From: Corythoichthys intestinalis
Lineage: Eukaryota > Chordata > Actinopteri > Syngnathiformes > Syngnathidae
Direction of reading: 5' to 3'
DNA: 64,000 nucleotides
Assembly: GCF_030265065.1 (NCBI RefSeq)
Contig: NC_080416.1
Coordinates: forward strand, 24,326,501 to 24,390,500
The position numbers and the translations under genes were made by a program. The notes beneath the pieces are model-generated. The model was not told where the DNA came from. It made no database searches and saw only the letters and a list, made by a program, of their open reading frames with translations. Of this stretch, positions 1 through 14,843 are shown in pieces (the stretch's first letter is position 1; each line of letters opens with the position of its first letter).

Positions 1-93
1 AGGAGCTGAGGCGGAGATTTTGAAATTGAAATTTAGTTAAATAATTTTACAAAATGTCTCCTTTTGTTTCTAGTTAATAAATACATTTTTCAG

Positions 94-3160
<3,067 letters not shown>

Positions 3161-3308
3161 AATTGGCTACGTATGTATGTGTGTATGTGTGAGTGTCCAC
3201 CATGATGCCTGGCCGCCCCTCAAGTCGTTATGTTTTCATTCACATCCAGGTATCATGTAGTAACTCTCATCTCTGTCTGCTTGGTGTTAATTTTTTTTTT
3301 TTTTTTTA

Positions 3309-3314
3309 AATAAA
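3309..3314 (+). terminator. nudc: Polyadenylation signal of nudC
   Basis: AATAAA lies about 150 bases after the nudC stop codon, just after a T-rich run, and is followed by T-rich sequence. It is the only good signal close to the stop. Confidence 0.75.
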
Positions 3315-3319
3315 GCAAT

Positions 3320-4449
3320 GGGGTCAACTGTTTATTTCCTCTAGTGTCTTTAATATAGAATTCTCAGAAAAGGGTACTGTTTGCACATAACTTTAATACA
3401 CATTTCAAAGTATAAATTCTCAAAAGCGCTATACAAATATAACCCCATTTACCATATTGGAGGAAAGTATTTTCACCAAAGTTCTCCTTTTGACAAAGAT
3501 GTGCAAACTATAGCATGTTAAATGACCCCTGCAGTTTAATTAGAGTAAGTAAAATCTCAAGGGAACTGATTTTGAACACAAATTTTAAAATTGAAGTCAT
3601 CTTTGGGGTTTTGGTTTGCTTAAGACAGCATTGAATGGTAGTCCTTCCCTAATATATCGCATACAAACAAGAGCACGCTTTCCTCCTTTCTCATGTGAAC
3701 GCCACCATTGACACGCGGTTCCCAACCCGGTGTGTTTCTCCCAACGAGTTAAAAGTCTTGTTTCTCACTCTTGCGCACGCTATCATGCGCCACTGCTAAA
3801 ATGTTCCTCTCGCCTCCGCGGCACTTTGCTTACAGTCGGCGGCAAGGGGCCGACGTGCGTTCTCCTATGCCGGCTAGCAAGTGTTCCTCGTGTGTGGAAT
3901 TGCACGTGTGACTCCAAAACACGCCCGTGGACATCTGTTACTTTTACAATATGAGGGCCAGAGTGATATTAGCCAGTAAATCTTTACAAACACATAATTA
4001 TTTGATGTTTACTTTCTAGTAGCTTGAGAATAGTATGATGATGTCGATATGATTTTTTAAATGTATAATTTATGCTTTGCATTTGCAAGTATCAAACTTT
4101 GAATATTGTTTGTCTATTCATTGCACACTTAAATTAATTATATAATAAAATATATGATTGAATTAAGAATAAATGACCGTAAATGTTTCTTAAAACTCTT
4201 TAATTTCATGGCAAAATAACAGTAGTATTTAAATTTCAAACAAATGCTGATAACATTAAAATAAAATAAAATGTGTTGTTTTCAAATGCTTGTAAAGAAA
4301 ATTTAAAAAATGAATTCATAACAAATTACAAATTCAAAAAAATGTTTCTTTAAACACGTTTTAAAAGTAAATTTTGAAAATCACTTAAAAATCCTGTTTT
4401 ATTTAAATGATCTTTCACATTAATACATAAATATTGAAAAAATACCATG
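3320..4449. other. Intergenic DNA without recognised gene
   Basis: The stretch is mostly AT-rich. At 3420-3448 it has a short AAGCGCTATACAAATATAA string resembling the reverse of LINE/SINE tails in fish. A GC-richer patch at about 3675-3960 carries several CpGs, but no splice-supported reading frame was seen. 4000-4449 is low-complexity AT-rich DNA. Confidence 0.6.
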
Positions 4450-5162
4450 TAGTGCGGCAATGATTAATTGATTAACTTGAGTAGTTTGATTTGGAAATAA
4501 GCTTTCAATCAAATTTTGCTGCTTCGATGTTTCGTTTAATTAGAGTGGATGGTGTAATGGTTTGCCTAGAACGTGTTTGCATTTAGTTTTATTCATTTGG
4601 CTGGATACGCTGCACTCTAGTGGCAACAGTGAATATGACAACTCATCTAACATGGCTGGGTCCAGCTGCTCCCTGTTAAGACCAACATATGGTAGGTTTT
4701 TATTTGGCATCATATGATTGTTTATGCGTTTGTAATTTAGAGGTATATTTCGCAATTTTTGTGGGAATATATGTTTGAACGAGTTGTTAAGAGCATTGTA
4801 AAAATAAAACATTAGACTTTTGCTGTCCAAGTTAGCCAATTGGTCTTTGTCGTACTTCGATCCTCATTAATTTAAAAAAAATAAATGTTTAAGGCTAAGC
4901 TCAGGTATTTTAATTAATTTTTAAATGCATTTATTGCTCTTGTGAAATGAAAGTGCAATTCTGCATAGTTTCAAGAAAGAAAAAAAACACTGAATTTCAT
5001 GTTGTATTTGCATTTAAAGCTTTTTCAAAAGTGCTGTCTTTGCAAGCCGTTGTTTTACATCTCCTAAATATTTTTTTTCAACGCATTAAATGTTCCTAAT
5101 CCGATATTTGAGCTAATTGATAGATTAATAGATTTCTTAACCAATCAATAGCTGCAGCCCTA
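4450..5162. mobile_element. Non-autonomous DNA element with GGGCTGCAGC-type ends
   Basis: The right end read on the minus strand starts TTAGGGCTGCAGCTATTGAT; the left end reads TAGTGCGGCAATGATTAATT. These are imperfect inverted ends of the very common fish repeat that opens with GGGCTGCA and runs of GATTAATCGATT. A 99-codon frame inside resembles no transposase. Superfamily not assigned. Confidence 0.55.
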
Positions 5163-5191
5163 ATGCCCAGACTTTTAACAATAAGTATATT

Positions 5192-8100
5192 TAGGGCCCG
5201 AGCACTAAGCGTGCGAAGGCCCTATTGTTTTGCAAAGGATTATTTTTTAGGGCCCGAGCACTAGGCGTGCGAAGGCCCTATTGTTTTGCAAAGGATTATT
5301 TTTTTTATTTTTTTTTTTATTTTTCAGGGCAAATGAAAACGGCCAATTTGGAGGCCTGAACATGCGCGAAAAGTCACCAAAATTTGCACATACGTGCGGA
5401 AAATTGTAAATTTCGATAATTTAACAACGTTGCAAAAAAATGTAACAAAATGGCTCAGTGGCGCCCCCTTGAAATTTTAAAATTGGCCTATAACATTAGG
5501 GTTTGTCAGCGTAGAGCAATGAAATTTGGGGAGTCTATACCTTGTCTAAAACTGCTTCAAAAAAGCATTGGCACCCATATTCCAAACCCAACAGGAAATC
5601 GGTTATTTTGGATCGAATTTGAAATTTTTATCGATTTACAGGGTGCACATTTGAGACCTTTTCGCCGAGGGAGTTAGTTGGATCATCTTCAAAATTGGTC
5701 AGACTGTTCAGGAGACATATGAGATCTTAAGTTTCTAAAATGGTGTGTTTTCATTCACGGGTCTGACCTGGGCGTGGTGCCAAAGTCGGCCATTTTTTCG
5801 GCAAAACACCGAATTCAGTAAATGGCTAAAAATTCCTTGACACAACTTTCAATCTTTTTCATATCTGCCATGTATATGCGGTATCCCAGCCTGAACACGA
5901 CTGCATTGAAATATTACCCATTAGGCCTAGCGCCCCCTAGTGAGAACAGGAAATGCCTTTTTTTACGAGACAGGTTCCTCCTCCAAGGGAAAAAAATCTG
6001 TTGACCTCAAACCTGCATCAGGGGAGCCTTAAGACCTGTGTTCAGGTGCCTGATGAAAAATATTGAGGTTTCGTTGAAGCGGAGGGGTCCAAACATGAAA
6101 GTGAAAATGATCGTCAACAATTTGTCTCGCAAAATACTTTGAACAGTCATAACTCAGCAGATATACAACATATCTGCGCCAAACTTCCCATGCTTGTTGA
6201 GAGTCATACCCTGAAGGGTCCTGTAGGGGTCATTTGCATCAACTCTACAGTGCCAACTAGTGGCGACAGAAAGGAGTTTTAAAAAAGGCCTTTCCTATTG
6301 GTTTTTTTCAACGTAGAGCAATGAAATTTGGGGAGTAGATACCTTATGCCTAACTGCTCAAAAAAGCCTCTTGCACCCATATTCCAAATCCAACAGAAAA
6401 TCGGGTATTTTGGATCGAATGTGAAATTTCTGTCCATTTCTAGTACAGTTTACATTTGGAGGCCTGGACATGCACGAAAACTCACCAAATTTTGCACATA
6501 CATGCGGCTTTGTGTGGATTTCGATAATCTTGCAACGTTACAAAAAAATGTAACAAAATGGCTCAGTGGCGCCCCCTTGAATTTTTCAAAAAGGCGTTTC
6601 CTATTAGGTTTTTTTAACGTAGAGCAATGAAATTTGGGGAGTCGATACCTTGTGCAAAACTGCTCCAAAAAGTCTCTTGCACCCATATTCCAAACCCAAC
6701 AGGAAATCGGGTATTTTGGATCGAATGTGAAATTTTTATCAATTAACAGGGTGCACATTTGAGACCTTGTCACAGAGGGAATCAGTTGGATCATCTTCAA
6801 AATTGGTTAGACAATTCAGGAGACATATGAAATCTAAACTTTTCAAAATGGTGCGTTTTCATTCATGGGTCTGACCTGGGCGTGGTGCCAAAGTCGGCCA
6901 TTTTTTCGGCAAAATGACAAATTCAGTAAAGGACTAATAGCTCCTTGAAACAACGTTCAATCTTTTTCATATCTGGCATGTATATGCGGCATCCCACCCT
7001 TAACACGAGTGCATTGAAATATTACTCATTAGGCCTAGCGCCCCCTAGTGGAAACAGAAAATGCCTTTTTTACGAAACAGGCTCCTCCTCCAAGGAAAAA
7101 AAATCTATTCACCTCAAACCTGCATCAGGGGAGCCTTAAGACATGTGTTCAGGTGCCTGATGAAAAATACTGAGGTTTGGTTGAAGCAGAAGGGTCCAAC
7201 AGGAGAAGTAAAAATGACTGAAGCCATTTCGTCTCACCACAAGTTTTGAACAGTCATAACTTCTACAACATATCTGCGCCAAACATATCGTGCTTGTTGA
7301 GTCATAGTCTGAAGGGTCCTGTAGGGGTCATTTGCATCAACCCTACAGCGCCAACTAGTGGCAATAGAAAGTCACTCATTTTTTAAAATACAGTATATGT
7401 CCAGTTCTTTTCAGGTTGGTCATTGTAGTTTCAAGACCTTTTAAAATACTTATTTTACGGCCCATGTCCACATGTCTCTGTCTGTTGCTGTGATGACCCT
7501 TTATTCGCTCCTTTTTTGTAGTCCTCTGTCCAATAGGGGTTTTTATCTCTTAGGTGTGTGAATGTAAAGAGGCAACTTTCGCGCATGTTAGGTTCTAATG
7601 AGATGATTAGAGAGGACGATCTGCCACCACCCTGACCTGCACACTGTCCGAGTTGCATGACGTCCGAGTTGCGCTAGATTGCGAGGGCCCGTTCAGTCCT
7701 GCTTGCAGGCCTAGTTTTTATTTATTTATTTTTTTTTTTCAGGGCAAATGAAAACGGCCAATTTGGAGGCCTGAACATGCACGAAAAGTCACCAAAATTT
7801 GCACATACGTCCGGAAAATTGTAAATTTCGATAATTTTGCAACGTTGCAAAAAAATATAACAAAATGGCTCAGTGGCGCCCCCTTGAAATTTTAAAATTG
7901 GCCTATAACATTAGGGTCTGTCAGCGTAGAGCAATGAAATTTGGGGGGTCTATACCTTGTCCAAAACCGCTCCAAAAAAGCATTTACACGCATATTCCAA
8001 ACCCAACAGGAAATCGGTTATTTTGGATCAAATATGAAATTTTTATCGATTTACAGGGTGCACATTTGAGACCTTTTCGCCGAGGGAGTTAGTTGGATCA

Positions 8101-10567
8101 TCTTCAAAATTGGTGAGACTGTTCAGGAGACATATGAAATCTTAAGTTTTGAAAATGGTGCGTTTTCATTCACGGGTCTGACCTGGGCGTGGTGCCAAAG
8201 TCGACCATTTTTTCGGCAAAATGACAAATTCAGTAAATGACTTATAGTTCCTTGACACAACGTTCAATCTTTTTCATATTTGGCATGTATGTGTGGTATC
8301 CCACCCTTAACACGAGTGCATTGAAATATTACCCATTAGGTCTAGCGCCCCCTAGTGAGAACAGGAAATGCCTTTTTTTACGAGACAGGTTCCTCCTCCA
8401 AGGGAAAAAAATCTGTTGACCTCAAACCTGCATCAGGGGAGCCTTAAGACCTGTGTTCAGGTGCCTGATGAAAAATATTGAGGTTTCGTTGAGGCGGAGG
8501 GGTCCAAACAGGAAAGTGAAAATGAACGTCAACAATTTGTCACGCAAAAAACTTTGAACAGTCATAACTCGGCAGATATACAACATATCTGCGCCAAACT
8601 TCCCGTGTTTGTTGAGAGTCATACCCTGAAGGTTCTTGTAGGGGTCATTTGCATCAACTCTACAGTGCCAACTAGTGGCGACAGAAAGAAGTTTTAAAAA
8701 AGGCCTTTCCTATTGGGTTTTTTCAACATAGAGCAAGGAAATTTGGGGAGTAGATACCTTATGCAAAACTGCTCCAAAAAGTCTCTTGCACCCATATTCC
8801 AAATCCAACAGGAAATCGGGTATTTTGGATCGAATGTGAAATTTTCATGGGTTCACAGTAGGAGTTTACATTTGGAGGCTTGAATATGCACAAAAACTCG
8901 TAAAAATTTGCACATACATACGGCCTTGGATAACGTTCGATAATCTTGCAATGTTACGAAAAAATGTAACAAAATGCCTCAGTGGCGCCCCCTTGAATTT
9001 TTCAAAAAGGTGTTTCCTATTAGGTTTTTTTAACATAGAGTGATGAAATTTGGGGAGTCGATACCTTGTGCAAAACTGCTCCAAAAAGTCTCTTACACCC
9101 GTATTCCGAATCCAACAGGAAATCGGGTATTTTGGATCGAATGTGAAATTTTCATGGGTTCACAGTAGGAGTTTACATTTGGAGGCTTGAACATGCACGA
9201 AAACTCACAAAAATTTGGACATACATGTGGCTTTGGATAACGTTCAATAATCTTGCAACGTTACAAAAACATGTAACAAAATGGCTCAGTGGCGCCCCCT
9301 TGAAATTTTCAAAAAGGCCTCTCCATTTAGGTTTTTTCAACGTAGAGGTATGAAATTCGGAGAGTCGATACCTTGTACAAAACTGCTCCAAAAAGTCTCT
9401 TGCATGCGTATTCCAAACCCAACAGGAAATCGGGTATTTTGGATTGAATGTGAAATTTTTATCGATTTACAGTGTGCACATTTTACACCTTGGCACCTAG
9501 GGAATTAGTTTGATCGTTCTCAAAATTGGCGAGACTGTTCATGAGGCATATGAAATCTTAAGTTATCAAAATGGTGTGTTTTCATTCACGGGCCTGACCT
9601 GGGCGGGGTGCCAAAGTCGGCCATTTTTTCGCCAAAACACCGAATTCGGAAAATGACTGATAACTCCCTCATACAACGTTCAATCTATTTTAAATCTGGC
9701 ATGTGTGTGAGGTATACCAGCCTGAGCAGGACTGGATTGAAAATTTACCATTTGTGCTTGGCGCCTCCTAGTGGGAACAGGAAATGCCCTTTTTTTACGG
9801 GACACACTCCTCCTCTAAAGGGAAAAAATCAATCTACCTCAAAGCTGCATAAGGGAAGCCTTAAGACCTGTCTTCAGGTGCCTGATAAAAAATATTGAAG
9901 TTTCGTTGAAGCGGAGGGGTCCAAACAGGAAAGTGAAAATGACTGTCAACAATTTTTCTCTCCAAAAACTTTGAACAGTCATAACTCGGCAGATATACAA
10001 CATATCTGCGCCAAACTTCCCGTGCTTGTTGAGAGTCATACCCTGAAGGGCCTTGTAGGGGTCATTTGCATCAACCCTACAGCGCCAACTAGTGGCAATA
10101 GAAAGTCACTCGTTTTTCCAATAGATGTCCAGTTCTTTTCAGGTTGGTCATTGTAGTTTCAAGACCTATTAAAATACTTATTTACGGCCCATGTCCACGT
10201 GTCTCTGTCTGTTGCCGTGACGACCCTTTATTCGCCATTTAAAGGAAATACTTTTTTTCAGAGACTCAGGCAGCTTATAGAGCCACAATATTTGGCACAC
10301 TTGGTCGAATTGGCCCAGTTAGAATATTAATTTTGGTTTTGAATAAGGGCTTGGCTGCACAGCTCAGTAGTACCTCCTTTTTTGTAGTACTCTCTCCACT
10401 AGGTTTTTTTTTAATCTGTTAGGTGTGTGAATGTAAAGAGGCGACTTTCGAGCTTGTTAGGTTCTAATGAGATGATTAGAGAGGAGGATCTGCCACCACC
10501 CTGACCTGCACATAGTCCGAGTTGCGCTAGATTGCGAGGGCCCGTTCAGTCCTGCTTGCAGGCCTAG
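5192..10567 (+). repeat. Tandem pair of a large teleost repeat (GGGCCCGAGCAC family)
   Basis: The left edge is TAGGGCCCGAGCAC and both right ends read CCTGCTTGCAGGCCTAG (near 7698-7714 and 10551-10567). Copy 1 runs 5326-7714 and copy 2 runs 7740-10567; both open with CAGGGCAAATGAAAACGG. Within them monomers of about 0.3 kb recur with CAGTGGCGCCCCCTTGAA, GAAATTTGGGGAGTC and CAACAGGAAATCGG, at about 5449, 6290, 6558, 7864, 8700, 8968 and 9281. Copy 2 has an extra monomer and an unmatched segment at about 10236-10385. No transposase was recognised. This is a known abundant fish repeat type whose class I cannot assign. Confidence 0.7.
5193..5279 (+). repeat. Duplicated 31-nt hairpin at the array's left end
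   Basis: Two 31-nt units (5193-5223 and 5249-5279), 56 bases apart, each fold as AGGGCC / CGA / GCAC / five-base loop / GTGC / GAA / GGCCCT. Both stems pair perfectly and the symmetrical internal loop opposes CGA with GAA. The loops differ by one base (TAAGC, TAGGC). Confidence 0.7.
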
Positions 10568-10621
10568 TTCTTTTTAATATTTGAAAAAAAAAAATTAACG
10601 GCTTATCTTAATTTTGCACAA

Positions 10622-11024
10622 CAGTGATCCCTCGCTACTTCGCAGTTGAACTTTCACACCCTCAGTGAATCGTGGATTTTTAAATCTTATTAGAATAAAA
10701 GACTAAAAATATATATATATGTACACTTTATTTACATCTACTTATGTATGTAGACTTACACACACACGTATCATATGAGAGAATGTACAGTACATATTTA
10801 TGCTTTATTTAATTTATATTGATATATTATTTACATGTTTCAAACTATTCTTTGTGTTTTAAGGACGAGGTGCATTTATAGAGTTTAAATACTTATTGAT
10901 ATAGATGCAGTATACAAAAAAATATATATATTTTGAAAAATGGAGAGGTGACACTACTTCGCGATTGTTCACTTTACACGGTTGGTTCTGGTCCCCATTA
11001 ACAGCGATAGGTGAGGCATTACTG
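10622..11024. mobile_element. Mariner-like MITE (CAGTGATCCCTCGC ends)
   Basis: The left end CAGTGATCCCTCGCTAC and the right end, read on the other strand as TACAGTAATGCCTCACC, are imperfect inverted repeats next to TA-like targets. CACTACTTCGCGATTGTTCAC near the right mirrors CTCGCTACTTCGCAG on the left. No coding capacity. The family resembles pogo/Tigger-like MITEs. Confidence 0.55.
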
Positions 11025-11480
11025 TACTTGAATCGCCAAAAAACACTTGCTTAGCTCATTGGCTACCATTGACAGCAATAGGATAGCCGTCCATTCAATT
11101 TGAATAGTTTGCTCATTCTCCCCTCCTAAGCAAAATGGATTGGACGTCCAGCACTGTCAATGGCACTGAAACACGAGCCTTCTCAGCCTGATTTTAAAAA
11201 GAATTGGACATTTGGCACCATCAATCTCATGCAATGTGTTAAACACCAGGATGATGGCGGGAAAAAAAAAATCACCTTTAGAGTATTACTTGATGCCTTA
11301 ATCACTGTGTATCTGTTTTTGTTAATTATAATTTAATTAACTATTTTCATTAACGCTGTATTCATTTATAATTGTATTTATAATTCTAAATAATTGAATA
11401 ACAATGATTAATACTTTAGAAAATATGTATATACTGTATATAATAATAATTGCCAATATTTTAAGTTTTCTAAATAACCA
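10715..11480 (+). repeat. Segment duplicated at 18058-18850 (copy 1)
   Basis: Order and wording match the second segment over most of the length: CACTTTATTTACATCTAC, then CATGTTTCAAACTATTCTTT, TCTCCCCTCCTAA, AAAATGGATTGGACGTCCAG, and ATCACCTTTA followed by GTATTACTTGAT. The copies are direct and about 7.3 kb apart. The segment spans the right half of the MITE above and foldback copy 2. Confidence 0.75.
11051..11247. repeat. Foldback repeat copy 2
   Basis: The left arm reads TTAGCTCATTGGCTACCA and the right end GCAATGTGTTAAAC. The interior holds GGATTGGACGTCCAGCAC and GTCAATGGCAC. The arms are inverted relative to each other. Confidence 0.65.
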
Positions 11481-11518
11481 AACATAGTCACTTGCTCTAT
11501 AAAGGTTTAAAAATCTTA

Positions 11519-12605
<1,087 letters not shown>

Positions 12606-12639
12606 TATAAGTGTTAACTTCTGAATAGCTGTCAGGTAT

Positions 12640-13869
12640 AGTGACCAGTGTCCCTGAAAGGGTTAATAACAAAATCAACACACTTACTGAGAGCTTTACT
12701 TTCACTTAGCTTCATTTTGTCTGTTGATGTTTAAAAGCACTTGTCCCGACTTTGTGGGGAGGATGTTTGCTGTTGTTCTTTACTCAGGCTGGCGTTGTAA
12801 ACATCCATCTGTAGTTAAGTCCTACCCGTGGCTGACTTTCAATTGAGGCCTTTTGTCCCTTTAAAAAATAATGGCCTATCTCCTCGAACCTGTGTTGGTC
12901 TTACCTAATTGCCAACTGAAAGTTTGACTTGGAACTGTGTATGTGTTCCAAATATACGCTTTGACAGAGTGTGCCTGACACCCATGTGTGGAGGTCCAAC
13001 ATAGACACATGTTGAGGATGTTGGCCTTCAGTTATGGTTAAAGGAAAAAAAGAACATTAAGTTTATTAACTGTACACTCATGATGCTTTAAATACTTGGT
13101 CGATTTAATCAATGTGCACTAATATAAAGTATCAAACAAGGTCATTTCTGACTATAAGGTTGTCATAACACTGCTAATATTCTATGGTTATTTAAAAAAA
13201 AAAAAAAAAAACATACAAAAATGGCAACAGGTCACATTGCGGCGGTGCCACAGCTGAGATTTACGAGGGTCCGCTGGCAAAAAAAACAAGCCATGGAGTC
13301 TGGAATAGGCAGAGCCGTGGCGGGCGGGGAGGTATGTTTGCAGAACCTCTTCGGGCCTGTCCCTCTGATGTCTGTGTGTTCGTTAATGAACAAATTCTGC
13401 TACCTTGGTGAGACATTGCTCTCAGCTGAGCAGACTCTGCCTCCTTTCTGCCCTCCATCCACCTGCCCCCAATCTTCCCACCACCTTCTTCTTCTAGCAG
13501 CTGAAGCTACGGATTTCCAATCTGTTTTATTCGTATGAGAAATATATTGAACAATTTGTGTCATTTTGGATAGGATTTAGATGATACAGTCATGCATTTT
13601 AGAACATGCCATATAGAAAATGAAATGATTCACAATCCGTGACAGTCCCATCAAGTTGCGCAACAGTAAATGGTTATGTTTCTGAGCATTTATATTAGAT
13701 TGTCACAAGTCCATGTCCAATCCATTTGAACTGGTAGGGCTGTTCATTCACTGCCAACCTCCCTTAAGCTAACCCTAGCCAGTAAATTAGATGACAGCTC
13801 TGTAAGGGTTAAAAAAATCCATAATTTGTGTATGAAATTGTTAAAGGGACAGTACATTTGTTTGTGTTT
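12640..13869. other. Unique intergenic DNA
   Basis: No gene, repeat end or splice-supported frame was recognised, except a partial foldback copy at 13700-13765 (GTCCAATCCATTTGAACTGG). The patch at about 13230-13500 is GC-richer and contains overlapping frames on both strands that do not look like protein families. Confidence 0.55.
13700..13765. repeat. Foldback repeat copy 3 (partial)
   Basis: It carries GTCCAATCCATTTGAACTGG and then TTCATTCACTGCCAACCTCC. Only the core is present, without the outer arms. Confidence 0.5.
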
Positions 13870-14802
13870 ACCCACAATTTTTGCACTATAAGGCACACCT
13901 GACTATAAGCCGCCACCCACCAAATGTGACAGGAAAACAGCATTTGTTCATAGATAGGCCACACCGGACTATAAACCCCAGCTGTCTTCACTGTATTATG
14001 GGATGTTTACACCAAAAGATATTAACCGGTAACACTTTATTTGACAGCGGCATCATACAACTGTCATGAGACCAAACCACCATGAAGCTTTGAATCAATT
14101 GGCTTCAAAGCTTCGTTGCTTCAAGAAGCCTCATTTGGCCATCACTGCTCCCTTGGGGGAGACAGTCAACATCTTCTGCCACCTACTGTCAACACTTGTT
14201 GTTCAACATGCCTCCTAGCATGCATTGCAGCGCTACTGATGTAAATAACAATTAAAGTTCATGTTCTGAGATCATTATTTCTTCAGTTACTGTTCCAGTT
14301 GTTTCATTAATTGCTAGTTATGGTATTTGGAAACACTTTGACAGTGGCGCCTTAAGACTGTCTTTAGACAGTCATAATTATGACATGACACTGTCATAAG
14401 TATTAATGAATGCTTATAACAGATGTCATTTAGTGTCATCTGGCAAATTGTCTCACCTTTAAATGGATGTAAAAGATCCAAGCTGGACATAAATGGAGTT
14501 ATTAACATAATTTGCCGGATGACACTTAATGACATCTTTAATAAGCATTCAGTAATGCCCATGATAGTGTCATGTCATAATTATGACGGTCTTATAACAG
14601 TCTTAAGACGCCGCTGTCTTTACCAAGTGCCATTACAAGCAATTAATGAAACAACTGGAATAGTAACTGAATAAATATTTAGCACAAAACATGAATTTTT
14701 ATAGTTATCTAATTTTGTAGTGCTGCAATGCATGCTAGGAGGGATGTGTTTCCTATTAACCCAAATAAAAAGGAGCAGCTTATAGTCTGAAAATTACGGT
14801 AT
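13870..14802. mobile_element. ACTATAAGC-ended element, copy 1
   Basis: It runs from CACTATAAGGCACACCTGAC to TTATAGTCTGAAAATTACGG, inverted ends of the fish family ending ATTTTCGGACTATAAG. The interior has GGTAACACTTTATTTGACAG, a CTTTGAATCAATTGGC block and a palindromic unit at 14333-14632. Three related copies lie at about 42773-43656, 43800-44487 and 50205-50917. No protein is encoded. Confidence 0.65.
14333..14632. repeat. Palindromic unit nested in the ACTATAAGC element
   Basis: The left half reads CTTTGACAGTGGCGCCTTAA, CATAATTATGACATGACACT and GAATGCTTATAACAGATGTC. The right half carries the same blocks in reverse complement, ending CAGTCTTAAGACGCCGCTGT. About 300 bases could fold as one long hairpin. 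Related units are at 42873-43149, about 43810-44055 and about 50643-50832. Confidence 0.75.
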
Positions 14803-14843
14803 ATTCAGTTGATGAGCAGTTGTGAGATTCTATAACAGAAGTG

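Noticed and set aside
1-40. Possible upstream nudC exon at the window start (AGGAGCTGAGGCGGAG)
   Set aside because: No splice donor follows it, and it does not encode the expected N-terminal residues.
5192-10567. Helitron based on the CCTGCTTGCAGG hairpin and CTAG at the right end
   Set aside because: The hairpin is directly next to CCTAG without the usual spacer, the left end does not start with TC, and no Rep/helicase remnant was seen.
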